DNA from: Saprospiraceae bacterium
Lineage (GTDB): Bacteria > Bacteroidota > Bacteroidia > Chitinophagales > Saprospiraceae
Direction of reading: 5' to 3'
Assembly: GCA_016715465.1 (NCBI GenBank)
Contig: JADKAA010000024.1
Coordinates: 1,302,001 to 1,366,000 of the forward strand
Length of the DNA: 64,000 nucleotides
Made by a program: the position numbers and the translations under genes. The notes below the pieces were generated by a model, which was not told where the DNA came from, ran no database searches, and saw only the letters and a list, made by a program, of their open reading frames with translations. How positions within the stretch are numbered: the first letter of the stretch is position 1; each line of letters begins with the position of its first letter. Below, piece after piece: positions 1 to 8,929 of the stretch.

Positions 1-13
1 CTACCTTTACCCC

Positions 14-1402
14 ATGAACTTCCTCCAAAACGACATCATCATCGCCCTGGCCACATCACCCGGTGCAGGAGCCATCGCCGTCATCCGACTGTCGGGCTTG
101 TCCTGCATCGCCCTGGTAAACCGCTTTTTTAGGGGCAAAAACCTCGAGCAATGCCCCAGCCATACCATCCACCTGGGCAAGATCGCAAATGAACACGGCA
201 CCATCCTCGACGAAGTCCTGGTCAGTTTGTTTAGAGGTCCAAAGAGTTATACCAAAGAGGATGTGGTGGAAATATCGTGTCATGGCTCCACCTTCATCAT
301 CGGACAGATCATCCAGTTGTTTTTGCGCAATGGCGCCCGGGCAGCGGGCAGGGGAGAGTTTACCATGCGGGCCTTCCTCAACGGACAGATGGACCTTACC
401 CAGGCAGAAGCTGTGGCCGACCTCATCGCGTCGGACAGCGAAGCGAGTCACGAACTGGCGATAAAACAAATGAGGGGTGGCTTCTCCGCCGAGATCAAGG
501 CCCTGCGACAGGAACTCATCGACTTCGCCGCCCTGATCGAACTGGAGCTCGACTTTGGTGAAGAAGATGTGGAATTTGCCGACCGCAGCCGGCTGAAAGA
601 GTTGATTTACAAGTTGCAGGGCATAATCAGCAACCTGCTGAAATCCTTTTACCTCGGCAACGTCATGAAACACGGCATCGCCACCGCCATCGTAGGCCGT
701 CCCAATGCAGGCAAGTCCACCCTGCTCAACAGCCTGCTCAACGAAGAACGGGCCATCGTATCGGAAATTCCCGGCACCACGCGCGATACCATCGAAGAGA
801 CCATGAACATCAACGGCCTTATCTTCCGCTTCATCGATACCGCCGGCATCCGGCACAGCAATGACGAGATCGAACAAATCGGCGTCAGCCGTTCCATGGA
901 AAAGATTGCCGAGGCCTCGCTGATTTTATTCGTGGCCGACGTCACCCACACCACCTCAGAGCAATTAGCCGACGATGTGCGGCAATACCTGTCCGGCAAT
1001 GAAAAATATTTCATCCTGCTCAACAAGATGGACCTCAATCCCTACCTCCACCCGGAGGATTATTACGTCGAGGGCCTCATCACCGCAAAAAACACCATCA
1101 CCACCTCGGCCCTGCACAAGATGAACATCGACTACCTCAAATCCACCCTCTATCAATCCGTGGTCGGCAGCGGTGACATCAAAGACCGCAGCGTAGTGAG
1201 CAATGTGCGCCATTACGATGCCCTGCACAAAGCCAACGAAGCCCTGGGTCAGGTCCTGGGAGGCATCGACCGCGGCATCACCAACGATTTTGTAGCCATG
1301 GACATCCGTCAGGCCCTGCATTTCCTGGGTCAGATCACCGGTGAGATATCCAGTGAAGATCTGTTGGACTCTATCTTTTCGCGGTTTTGTATCGGAAAGT
1401 AG
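14..1402 (+). CDS. mnmE: tRNA-5-carboxymethylaminomethyl-2-thiouridine synthesis GTPase MnmE
   Basis: GTPase that with MnmG modifies the wobble uridine (U34) of several tRNAs in the cytoplasm. The 462-residue length is normal for the family. The N-terminal tetrahydrofolate-binding domain opens with a short lead into DIIIALATSPGAGAIAVIRL. The G domain shows G1 GRPNAGKST (about 228-236), switch region GTTRD (about 254-258), G3 DTAG (275-278) and G4 NKMD (337-340). The protein ends in the diagnostic FCIGK with the catalytic Cys. The ATG at 14 is the only sensible start and gives the standard N-terminus. It is GC-richer than the next gene and looks like an independent core gene. Confidence 0.97.
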   Translation: MNFLQNDIIIALATSPGAGAIAVIRLSGLSCIALVNRFFRGKNLEQCPSHTIHLGKIANEHGTILDEVLVSLFRGPKSYTKEDVVEISCHGSTFIIGQIIQLFLRNGARAAGRGEFTMRAFLNGQMDLTQAEAVADLIASDSEASHELAIKQMRGGFSAEIKALRQELIDFAALIELELDFGEEDVEFADRSRLKELIYKLQGIISNLLKSFYLGNVMKHGIATAIVGRPNAGKSTLLNSLLNEERAIVSEIPGTTRDTIEETMNINGLIFRFIDTAGIRHSNDEIEQIGVSRSMEKIAEASLILFVADVTHTTSEQLADDVRQYLSGNEKYFILLNKMDLNPYLHPEDYYVEGLITAKNTITTSALHKMNIDYLKSTLYQSVVGSGDIKDRSVVSNVRHYDALHKANEALGQVLGGIDRGITNDFVAMDIRQALHFLGQITGEISSEDLLDSIFSRFCIGK

Positions 1403-1459
1403 ATGGCTTGAAATTATTGAATGAATATTGTAAAATCGATTATATCGAATGATTGTCAG

Positions 1460-3217
1460 ATGAAAAAATTAGCATTTTTAATTGTTATTTGCTTAAATGG
1501 AAAAGTTATTAGTCAAAATTGTATTCCATTAGCCATTGTTTTTACCAGCCAAAATCAAGTGGATTCATTTCCGATAAATTATCCGGGCTGTGTTGTAATT
1601 GATGGCAGCCTTGGCGTATTGGGAGATGGCATTACAAACCTGAATGGTCTCAATCAGCTTGTAGAAATTGGGGGAAGTGTTCAAATACTTAACGCCAACA
1701 ACTTAATGGACCTGGGGGGCTTAGATAATCTGATCAAAATTGGAGGCCAATTTATAATAATGGGAGGACGCTTTACAAACTTTAACGGAATAGGTAAATT
1801 AAAAGAAATAGGCAGTCACTTTATTGTTTCTGAAAATGACAGCTTACAAAATTTTTCAGGAATAGATAGTTTAAGAAGAATTGAGGGAGATTTTGACTTT
1901 AAAGGGGGAAGTAAATTTGTTAATTTTAATGGACTTAGCAAGCTGGATTCTATTATTGGTAAGTTTATATTGCGTGGGAATATCCCAATTTGTACAGGTT
2001 TAAGCGCGTTGCGTTTTATAGGAGGAGAATTCAGACTAGGAGGTAATATTGCCAGTTTGATTGGACTTAACTCTTTAAAAAACATTGGTGGTGCATTTAT
2101 TGTTGTCGAAACGCTGCTTCCTGATTATAGTGGGTTAGATAGTTTACAGAACATTGGCGGTAATTTATTTTCAGTGAATAATACCAATTTGGGGAGTTTT
2201 CTTGGATTAAACAGTTTGAGAAGTGTACTTTCTTTATACATAATCGAAAATAATAATATTATTAATTTGTCCGGTCTTGATAGCCTGGATACGATAGATG
2301 AAGATATGACAATTACTATTCAAAACGTAAATAGTCCCATTAGTCTTCATCCCTTAGGCAATTTGTCCAATTTCAATGGTTCTATTACTTTACAAGGCAA
2401 CTTTTCCGATCTTGAAGTATTTGGGGAGTTTGACACATTAAGTAATATTTCAATTTCTGATAACGATATAATTACAAATATTTCCGGTTTTGATAGTCTT
2501 AAACATTTAGGAGGCTTAATTATTAGTAATAATCCAATTTTAGTGGCTATTACTGGCTTTGAATCTTTACAAAGTTTAGGTCCACTTGATCTAATGGATA
2601 ATCAATTTTTAGTTTCTATAGAAGGACTTAATCATCCTGTAATTTATACTGCTCAGTATTTAAGAATAAGTGACAATACAATTTTGGATAATTGCAATAT
2701 TGAGTTTTTATGCGATATAGTGTGGCAATCCAATGGTCAAATAACTTTAGCCATTCAAGGCAATGGTGTGAATTGTGGGAGTATTTCGAGTATTGCACAG
2801 AGTTGTGGAACTGCCCCTGATTCTGACGGAGATGGTGTAAACGACTTTTTAGATAATTGTCCTAACACACAAAATGCGAATCAACTGGACTGTAATAACA
2901 ATGGCATTGGTGATGCCTGTGAACCCCTGGATTCAGACTGTGATGGCATTATTGATTCTTTGGACAACTGCCCAAACTACCCTAATCCATTTCAAACGGA
3001 TTTAAATAATAATGGTATAGGCGATGCCTGTGAAGATTTTCCGAAAATTGGCATAAATCAAACAAATCCGAAATCTGAATTCCACATATCAAATGGATCG
3101 ATTTTTATTGATAACCCGGAGAAAGGGCTAATATTAAAAAATCACCAGGGACAATGTTATACACTTAAAGCGAATGAAAATATCTTACAGGTTGTATATA
3201 TACCATGTCCTCAATAA
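1460..3217 (+). CDS. Exported surface protein with leucine-rich/L-domain-like repeats and TSP3 repeats
   Basis: The start chosen is the ATG at 1460 because it gives a clear signal peptide (MKKLAFLIVICLNGKVISQ); an upstream ATG at 1421 would bury it. The mature part (to about residue 440) is about a dozen 22-24-residue repeats of the type GL-x-SL-x-x-IGG-x-x-x-I, resembling receptor L-domain or LRR-like beta-solenoids. Residues about 453-526 hold two thrombospondin type 3 calcium-binding repeats (DSDGDGVNDFLDNCP and NNNGIGDACE). The tail contains IGINQTNPKSEFHI, seen in many Bacteroidota surface proteins. No typical T9SS sorting domain is visible. The gene is much richer in A and T than mnmE, suggesting transfer or relaxed composition. 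Probably an adhesin-like or structural cell-surface protein; the ligand is unknown. Confidence 0.75.
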   Translation: MKKLAFLIVICLNGKVISQNCIPLAIVFTSQNQVDSFPINYPGCVVIDGSLGVLGDGITNLNGLNQLVEIGGSVQILNANNLMDLGGLDNLIKIGGQFIIMGGRFTNFNGIGKLKEIGSHFIVSENDSLQNFSGIDSLRRIEGDFDFKGGSKFVNFNGLSKLDSIIGKFILRGNIPICTGLSALRFIGGEFRLGGNIASLIGLNSLKNIGGAFIVVETLLPDYSGLDSLQNIGGNLFSVNNTNLGSFLGLNSLRSVLSLYIIENNNIINLSGLDSLDTIDEDMTITIQNVNSPISLHPLGNLSNFNGSITLQGNFSDLEVFGEFDTLSNISISDNDIITNISGFDSLKHLGGLIISNNPILVAITGFESLQSLGPLDLMDNQFLVSIEGLNHPVIYTAQYLRISDNTILDNCNIEFLCDIVWQSNGQITLAIQGNGVNCGSISSIAQSCGTAPDSDGDGVNDFLDNCPNTQNANQLDCNNNGIGDACEPLDSDCDGIIDSLDNCPNYPNPFQTDLNNNGIGDACEDFPKIGINQTNPKSEFHISNGSIFIDNPEKGLILKNHQGQCYTLKANENILQVVYIPCPQ

Positions 3218-3222
3218 ATATA

Positions 3223-3286
3223 TTGGTTAAAATTAATTGGTTAAAATTAATTGGTTAAAATTAATTGGTTAAAATTAATTGGTAAA
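3223..3286. repeat. 14-bp tandem repeat, about 4.6 copies
   Basis: Unit TTGGTTAAAATTAA is repeated perfectly at 3223, 3237, 3251 and 3265 with a partial fifth copy. It lies immediately after the stop of the surface-protein gene and before the porin-like gene. Confidence 0.95.
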
Positions 3287-3349
3287 TAAGTGCATCTTGT
3301 AAATTCAATTGTATTTTTAAAAATTAAATTAAATGATCAAGGTAGGATT

Positions 3350-4465
3350 ATGATAAGAAGTTTTTTTGCGCTGTTTGTGTATTTTCTTTGGACCGGCCTC
3401 CAAGCCCAGGTCAGCAACACCGGCCTCATCGACACAGCGTCAAGCATCAAGATCAATGCGCTGTCCATAGGTGGCTACATCGATTTGTATTATGGCCAGT
3501 TTACCGGATCTAAATTCAAAAAGCAGGTGCCCTACTTCGTGAGCATGGCCAATGGCAATGAGGTCAATGTAAACCTCGCTTACCTGGATTTGCGGTACAG
3601 CACAGAAGACATCCGGGTAAGGCTGGTGCCGGGCTTTGGTACCTACATCAACGCCAATTATGCCAGTGAGACCGGTTCGTTGAAAAACCTAGTGGAGGCC
3701 TCGGCCGGTGTATGTTTATCCAAAAAAAGAAACATCTGGCTGGATGCCGGTGTGCTGGGCTCTCCGTACACCAATGAGAGTGCCATCAGCAAGGACCACC
3801 TGATGTACACGCGGAGCTTTGCTCCGGAATATGTGCCCTACTACCTCGCAGGAGTGAAGTTGTCTTTACCAATATCATCTAAGTTTACCTCTTATGTGTA
3901 CCTGCTCAACGGCTGGCAGCAAATAACCGACAACAACCGGAGCAAGGCCTTGGGCACCCAGTTGGAGTATCGCCCCGACGACAAAAACCTGATCAACTGG
4001 AATACCTATGTGGGGGATGAATCTTCATGGACCCATCCGGAATTTTCCACCCGTTATTTTACCGACATCTATTGGATCCACAATCCGGATGGCAAGTTTT
4101 CGCTGACCACCTCTGCTTACGTTGGCAATCAGATCGCCAGAGACTCTTCGGGGAAAAAAGGCAATCATATGTGGTGGCAGGCTAATGTGATCGGCCGTCT
4201 CAGGTTCAATCCAAAATTCTCCCTCTCCGGCCGGGTGGAATATTTTGACGACGAGGATGCCGTACAGATAAGCCCACTTTACGGAGATCAGGGCTTCCGA
4301 AGTTCAAGTGCCGGTCTATGTTTTGATTTTAAACTCAGGGACAATGCCCTGCTGAGATTCGAAGGGCGCAGGTTTTTTGCAGCCGATCCCCTTTATATAA
4401 ACGGAAAAGGATTGCCATCCAGGCAAATGACCTGGGTGATCTCCAATTTTACGGTATGGTTTTAA
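3350..4465 (+). CDS. Outer-membrane beta-barrel protein (putative BBP2/OmpL-like porin)
   Basis: A 371-residue protein starting at the ATG at 3350, which gives the signal peptide MIRSFFALFVYFLWTGLQAQ; a GTG further upstream at 3290 adds a non-signal extension and was rejected. After cleavage, GYIDLYYG is followed by alternating hydrophobic/polar strands (for example VNVNLAYLDLRYS, IRVRLVPGFGTY), a conserved APEYVPYYLAGVKLS segment and a terminal strand ending in Phe (FTVWF), as in outer-membrane barrels. This pattern resembles the BBP2 putative porin group common in Bacteroidota. Substrate is unknown. It stands alone between the 14-bp repeat and the IS element. Confidence 0.7.
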   Translation: MIRSFFALFVYFLWTGLQAQVSNTGLIDTASSIKINALSIGGYIDLYYGQFTGSKFKKQVPYFVSMANGNEVNVNLAYLDLRYSTEDIRVRLVPGFGTYINANYASETGSLKNLVEASAGVCLSKKRNIWLDAGVLGSPYTNESAISKDHLMYTRSFAPEYVPYYLAGVKLSLPISSKFTSYVYLLNGWQQITDNNRSKALGTQLEYRPDDKNLINWNTYVGDESSWTHPEFSTRYFTDIYWIHNPDGKFSLTTSAYVGNQIARDSSGKKGNHMWWQANVIGRLRFNPKFSLSGRVEYFDDEDAVQISPLYGDQGFRSSSAGLCFDFKLRDNALLRFEGRRFFAADPLYINGKGLPSRQMTWVISNFTVWF

Positions 4466-4475
4466 TCAATTCCTA

Positions 4476-4485
4476 ATTCCTAAAT
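4476..4485. repeat. Target-site duplication of the IS4 element (left copy)
   Basis: ATTCCTAAAT directly precedes the left inverted repeat and recurs at 5924-5933 directly after the right one. The flanks are themselves made of TCCTAAW heptads, so part of the match could come from the tract. Confidence 0.75.
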
Positions 4486-4501
4486 CAATGCTGTTTAGTT
4501 A
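4486..4501 (+). repeat. Left terminal inverted repeat of IS4 element
   Basis: CAATGCTGTTTAGTTA, exact reverse complement of 5908-5923. Confidence 0.93.
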
Positions 4502-4721
4502 AGAAAAAAACGTGGTAAAATTCAAGAATAAATTAAAACTATGTTGTATATTTACATATATAATATAGAGGGTTTTATCACTTAAAACTTACATTCAAGA
4601 TTATCGTTATTACTTACTAAAAAATATTGCCAATGAGTTCGAAGATGAACAATTTCAAAGCCGTTCAAAAGACGGTAAAAAAGAGGCATTTAGTAGGAAT
4701 AGATTCTTCACAATCAATAGA

Positions 4722-5903
4722 TTGGTTGTCTTAGTTATGATGCTAAAGACATCCTATGAAAGGGAGATTGACAGGTTTTGCCAGAAGTTAATTGGAGGAG
4801 ATTATCAGATCAGGGAAGTAACAAAAGGTGCATTAAGCCAGGCTAGAGCTAAACTAAACCCGTGGGCGTTTCAGCGTTTGAACACAGTTGCGGTCAAAAG
4901 TTTCTATGAGACCGAAATGTATGATGAATGGTATGGTCATCGGGTACTTGCAGTAGATGGAAGTAGACTCAGGCTCCCCAGGTCAAAGGATATCAAAGAG
5001 GAATTTGGAGAATATGAGGTAGGCCCCAAAGCTGACAGCAAAGTATGTATGGCAACTTGTTCAATCGTACACGACGTACTGAATCATATTACCATATCAG
5101 CATCAATTGGGCCATGGAGTAAGAGTGAACTTGCCTATGTTATGGAAGATCACATGGAAGTATTTGAAAAAGGTGATTTGGTACTAGCAGATCGATATTA
5201 TCCTTGTCACAAGTTAATGCTTACACTTCATCACAAAGAAGTGGCATACTGCTTTAGAATGAAGGAGGACTGGTGGCTTAGTGTTAAAGACTTTAGAGAT
5301 TCAAAAGCTAAAGATAGCATAGTAGAGATAGAAATAAGCAAGCAAACAAAGAGAGATCTGCAGCTTGACGATAGTGTAAAAAAAATCAAATGCAGGCTGC
5401 TAAAAATAGAGTTAGACAACGGTAATAATGAAATTTTATGCACTTCATTATTGGATCAGGAATTATATCTATATGAAGAATTTAAAGAACTCTATCACCT
5501 ACGGTGGAATGTAGAAGAGGTATACAAATTACTAAAATCAAGAGTTGAGATTGAACAGTTTACAGGTAGAACATCACGTAGTATATATCAAGATTTTTAT
5601 GCAAAGATCTTTATGATGACATTGTGTGCAGCATTATCATATCCCATAGCGGAAAAAGTAAAAATAGAGTTCAAATCTGAAAAAACCGGCAATATGTATG
5701 ATCAACAGATAAATAGAACAAATGCGATCTCCGCCACAAAAGACTACTTGGTAAATCTTTTGCTTAAGCCAATAAAAGAAGCATTTCTAAATACTATAGA
5801 CAAGTTAATTGAGGCTTCAAGGGTAATTATTAAAAAATTTCGGATAAACCCAAGAGTAAAAAAGCCCAAAAAGCAGTATTATAGCAGCTATAAAAGTATT
5901 TAG
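4722..5903 (+). CDS. IS4-family DDE transposase
   Basis: Catalyses excision and insertion of the flanking IS. With the TTG at 4722 as residue 1, the first Asp is in AVDGS (D79), the second in LADRYY (D157), and the third acidic residue sits in the IS4 signature Y-x2-R-x3-E-x6-K (Y258, R261, E265, K272). The C-terminus is basic. The start is unclear: reading the same frame upstream, protein-like sequence continues to 4569 (after TAG at 4566) and includes a plausible family N-terminus (DGKKEAFSRNRFFTINRL), yet no ATG, GTG or TTG occurs there. Either a rare ATT start is used or the 5' end is mutated. TTG 4722 is only the first canonical-type start. Confidence 0.9.
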   Translation: MVVLVMMLKTSYEREIDRFCQKLIGGDYQIREVTKGALSQARAKLNPWAFQRLNTVAVKSFYETEMYDEWYGHRVLAVDGSRLRLPRSKDIKEEFGEYEVGPKADSKVCMATCSIVHDVLNHITISASIGPWSKSELAYVMEDHMEVFEKGDLVLADRYYPCHKLMLTLHHKEVAYCFRMKEDWWLSVKDFRDSKAKDSIVEIEISKQTKRDLQLDDSVKKIKCRLLKIELDNGNNEILCTSLLDQELYLYEEFKELYHLRWNVEEVYKLLKSRVEIEQFTGRTSRSIYQDFYAKIFMMTLCAALSYPIAEKVKIEFKSEKTGNMYDQQINRTNAISATKDYLVNLLLKPIKEAFLNTIDKLIEASRVIIKKFRINPRVKKPKKQYYSSYKSI

Positions 5904-5907
5904 CCAC

Positions 5908-5923
5908 TAACTAAACAGCATTG
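5908..5923 (-). repeat. Right terminal inverted repeat of IS4 element
   Basis: TAACTAAACAGCATTG, exact reverse complement of the left end. Confidence 0.93.
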
Positions 5924-5999
5924 ATTCCTAAATCCTAAATCCTAATTCCTAAATCCTAATTCCTAAATCCTAAATCCTAAATCCTAATTCCTAATTTAA
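5924..5999. repeat. A[A/T]TCCTA heptad tract
   Basis: About ten consecutive 7-bp units alternating AATCCTA and ATTCCTA. The left flank of the IS (4471-4485) shows the same units, so the tract was split by the insertion. Confidence 0.9.
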
Positions 6000-6004
6000 A
6001 AACG

Positions 6005-6145
6005 TCTTCGGCTTAGGTCAATACGGCTTTGCCTTAAAGCAATACGCTTTGCTTAGTTCAATACGGCTGACGCCTTATAGCAATGCGGCTACGCCTTATA
6101 GCAATGCGGCTACGCCTTAGTGCAATTCGCTTTCTTGTTTCAGGT
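6005..6145. repeat. Degenerate ~21-23-bp repeats with short hairpins
   Basis: Six imperfect units pair a constant linker (TTATAGCAAT or close) with a small inverted repeat whose arms vary together: GGC-ttt-GCC, GC-ttt-GC, GGC-tgac-GCC, GGC-tac-GCC twice, and a last GC-ttt unit. Two more degenerate units lie near 6208-6250 (GCA-ctt-TGC). The whole 5904-6719 stretch contains no convincing gene: besides these repeats it holds two REP-like palindromes. Confidence 0.7.
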
Positions 6146-6465
6146 TTTGGACATCCAATATAAAATAATTCAATTCCTAAATTCTAAATCGAAATTCCTG
6201 ATTCAATGCACTTTGCTTATAGCAATACGCTGCTCTTATAGCAATTTATTATTTCCTTTGATTTGAAAAATTCAGCAATCAGAAATTAATAAATATTAAT
6301 GCTATGAATTAGCTTACATACAAAGCTTGAGTGTCTTTCCCGCTGAAACCGCAGAACCAAACCTATCCTAATATATAACAGAAAGAAGAGAATTACCTGT
6401 CTAAAAAAAAATACCCCATTCGCTGAAAACGCTTGCATTTTATGTGTTTTGAATTTCGGCGGTTT

Positions 6466-6496
6466 CTACCTGGCAAGGCCAGTTAGACAGGTCTGC
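6466..6496. repeat. REP-like palindrome, copy a
   Basis: CTACCTGGC-AAG-GCCAGTTAG followed by ACAGGTCTGCG. Arms pair with one mismatch. Same family as copies at 6655, 8894, 20772 and 20815. Confidence 0.7.
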
Positions 6497-6654
6497 GAAA
6501 TGGATGTCTTTAAAAGGTAAGCTATTTAATAATCAGGTCATCTATTCATTAGACATGCCACAGATTCTGCGAATTCAGCGGGAACCAAATTGGGGAATGA
6601 TCTGACCGAATTGCAATAGGAAATACACTGCTTCCTTCTCTTTTCCCTATCGGT

Positions 6655-6686
6655 TAACTGGCGTTAGCTATGTAGATTCCCGCGAT
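6655..6686. repeat. REP-like palindrome, copy b
   Basis: TTAACTGGCGTTAGCTATG continuing into TAGATTCCCGCG. Clearly related to copy f at 20815: both run into CGCGATTCACC. Degenerate relative to the consensus. Confidence 0.6.
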
Positions 6687-6719
6687 TCACCGGTTACCCG
6701 ATTTCCCGATTCACCCCCA

Positions 6720-8327
6720 TCACTCCGTCACCCGATACATCATGATCGACGCCTCCAGGTATTGCTCTGCTTCTTCGTAAGGGATTTGTTCTTCGCCGGT
6801 GAATGCGGAGACAAAGACCAATTGGACCTGATCAGGGTATTCTTCGTCGTACATAATGGCATAATCCAGCGTGACTTCCGTGCCTTCTATGTCATAAATA
6901 AAGGTGATGAAGTTGTATTCAGTTCCTTCGATTTCCTGTGGGCGGGTAAACCAACTTCCACCCTGGTATTCTTCCTGTTCGCCATAGACTTCGACAAAGA
7001 TATCTTTGTCGAAAGAAGTTATATTTACATTGCCCGTTTCTTTATCATCCCACGCCCAGTGTCCCAGAAACAGGGTATTAAAATCTGTAACAGCTACAGA
7101 ATTGTAATTCGTTTCGTCAATACCTTCCTCCTTGTAGAACATTTGCAGGATGCCATTTTCATCATATGCAAAGAAGAACTCTCCGTTTTCAAGGTCAAAG
7201 TAATAATCCTGCCCCTGAAAATTATAACCTACGGTTACTGCATTATATTTGAGAGTGACGGAGTTTTTGACCCCAACGGACATGACTTTGTATTTGGAGG
7301 CTATCCAGGCATCACCTGGTTTATTGATGTCAGTGGAAAAATTTACCTGATTTCCCGTGTAATTGTAGATCGTGATGCTGCCGGTTGCCACCGGAGTTGT
7401 ATTGGTATTGGTATATCCGCCCGTTTTTCCGGCTGAAGGCATGGAGAAAGCTTTGGCTGTTTGATTTTTTACACCCTGTTGTGCTAATTCGGCACGTTGG
7501 TCAGCTGGCATCCGCATAAACATCTGAGATGTTTTTTCTTTGGCATCATTGAAAATTTTATGCCAGTCATTTACCGGTTTTTTAATCAGCCCTTCTTTGA
7601 AAAAATGATAAGTGAAAAATCCACCGAATTGATCATTTGACCAGGCTAATTCCCCTTCTGTGGAAGCCGAAAGATGCATCATGCCCTGATAGCCCAAAAA
7701 TAGATCTCTGTATATCTCATCAAAGGCCCCAGCTTCGATTTGCTGGTTACCTTTACTGATACTTCTTGAAGCACTCAAACCATCAATATCATTGGAACAG
7801 GCATCAGTGATCAGCATTTTCAATCGTGCGCTTTTTGCGGACATAATATTTGCTATTTCCTCGCGTCCCAGGTATTTCTCATCCGCGGTTAGCATATAGG
7901 TCTTTCCTTTTTCCATCAGGCCATGTCCACTGAAGTAATAAAATACGATGTCATTGGTACCGGATTGTAAAGCTTTCATCGTATTGACGATATTGGCCAT
8001 GGTTGCCTTGGTCCCCTGCAAAACCGTCTTCTGTACAGTGGCAATTTTCCTTTTCTCGAGAATGTCAAGCACTTGAGATACAGTACCCATGTCAACCCTG
8101 AGGCTCTGTGCTATTTTATTGTTTTCCGGGGTAATGTAGTGGTCACATATGACCAATACGGCCTTTATGTTGACCGTGCCGCTTGCACGACTTATTTTCT
8201 TCAGATCTAAATTGGCATCCAGCTGGACCGGACCCATATTCAGCCTGCCCAATGGCATAACATCTGCCTTTGACGAAGGGCACACCAGCATCAGGCAAAA
8301 TAACAACATGGAATTACAGATTTTCAT
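6720..8327 (-). CDS. Secreted caspase-family (C14) cysteine peptidase-like protein
   Basis: A 535-residue exported protein (signal peptide MKICNSMLLFCLMLVCPSSKA). Residues about 50-260 form a caspase/metacaspase-like domain: strand KAVLVICDHY, catalytic His in FSGHG (H135) and catalytic Cys in LITDACSND (C177), correctly spaced. After a linker (about 285-310) the C-terminal half has beta-rich segments (SITIYNYTGNQVNF, YDIEGTEVTLDYAIMYDE) that I do not recognise. The family cleaves after basic or acidic residues in cytoplasmic death or signalling systems; here the signal peptide implies a periplasmic or surface role. No partner gene typical of caspase defence systems is next to it. Strand and isolation suggest a monocistronic unit. 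Confidence 0.82.
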   Translation of the reverse strand: MKICNSMLLFCLMLVCPSSKADVMPLGRLNMGPVQLDANLDLKKISRASGTVNIKAVLVICDHYITPENNKIAQSLRVDMGTVSQVLDILEKRKIATVQKTVLQGTKATMANIVNTMKALQSGTNDIVFYYFSGHGLMEKGKTYMLTADEKYLGREEIANIMSAKSARLKMLITDACSNDIDGLSASRSISKGNQQIEAGAFDEIYRDLFLGYQGMMHLSASTEGELAWSNDQFGGFFTYHFFKEGLIKKPVNDWHKIFNDAKEKTSQMFMRMPADQRAELAQQGVKNQTAKAFSMPSAGKTGGYTNTNTTPVATGSITIYNYTGNQVNFSTDINKPGDAWIASKYKVMSVGVKNSVTLKYNAVTVGYNFQGQDYYFDLENGEFFFAYDENGILQMFYKEEGIDETNYNSVAVTDFNTLFLGHWAWDDKETGNVNITSFDKDIFVEVYGEQEEYQGGSWFTRPQEIEGTEYNFITFIYDIEGTEVTLDYAIMYDEEYPDQVQLVFVSAFTGEEQIPYEEAEQYLEASIMMYRVTE

Positions 8328-8594
8328 AAGAAAGTATTTGAGAATTGCAAAGTTGTAAAATATTCTGATAGTAAGAATAAAATAGGCAAATCTTTATTGG
8401 TTAATTTGATAAAAATGGCTTGAAAAATTTCACACTTTTGCAAAGAGCACAGGGAATGGTCTTACCTGGCCGATGCTTGCGGTCAAAAAATTCATACAAA
8501 CTTAAAAGGCTATGCCGGAAACTAAAATCCTGAATATATGCATAATATATTTATAATATACTAATATACAATTAAATACGAATATAAAATAGAA

Positions 8595-8731
8595 TTAATA
8601 TATTAATTCCTAACGGTTATGATGAGCAGAAGATAATTTCCAGCGTCTACCGCCATCCAAGTGATTGGGAGCGCCTGAAACCGTTCGCTACACCCGAAGA
8701 TTTATTGACCAAAAATGCAAATCGAGCATGA
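8595..8731 (+). pseudogene. Possible 3' remnant of a lost gene
   Basis: A short open stretch reading ...NGYDEQKIISSVYRHP then SDWERLKPFATPEDLL and ending at TGA 8729 has non-random, protein-like composition but no start codon and no recognisable family. It may be the end of a deleted gene or chance. The surrounding gap 8328-8929 otherwise holds AT-rich sequence, a 9-bp repeat and a REP-like palindrome. Confidence 0.25.
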
Positions 8732-8768
8732 TGAACACTTTCAACATTCAAAACATTTTGAATTCTTT

Positions 8769-8804
8769 GAACATCTCGAACATCTCGAACATCTCGAACA
8801 TCTC
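8769..8804. repeat. 9-bp tandem repeat GAACATCTC, 4 copies
   Basis: Four perfect units (8769, 8778, 8787, 8796), flanked by further degenerate forms (TTGAACAT, TCGAACAT) through 8890. Confidence 0.95.
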
Positions 8805-8893
8805 ACTTCGTTCGGGATTCCTCACCTTCGGGTCGAAACTTGACAGCCTCCGCTTCGCTGCAGCATTTCGAACATTTTGAATATTTCGAACAT

Positions 8894-8920
8894 CTACATG
8901 GCTAATGCCAGTTAGACATG
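8894..8920. repeat. REP-like palindrome, copy c
   Basis: CTACATGGC-TAAT-GCCAGTTAG then ACATG; arms largely complementary. Lies between the repeat tract and the lipoprotein gene stop. Confidence 0.65.
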
Positions 8921-8929
8921 TTTCGAACA

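Larger units (their letters stand above)
4486..5923 (+). mobile_element. IS4-family insertion sequence, 1438 bp
   Basis: Bounded by matched inverted ends (CAATGCTGTTTAGTTA at 4486-4501 and its complement at 5908-5923) and a 10-bp direct duplication, and carrying a single DDE transposase gene. Length, TIR and TSD size fit the IS4 family. The element is inserted into a tract of TCCTAAW heptad repeats, of which about 76 bp remain on the right side. The perfect ends and long reading frame suggest recent insertion, although the transposase start is abnormal (see its entry). Confidence 0.9.

Noticed and set aside
4541..4585. ATG start for the IS4 transposase
   Set aside because: This ATG is in another frame and stops at 4583; no simple shift joins it to the transposase frame.
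6720..8327. Caspase-type antiphage defence system
   Set aside because: No sensor, gasdermin-like or CBASS/Type III-E partner gene is nearby, and the protein carries a signal peptide.
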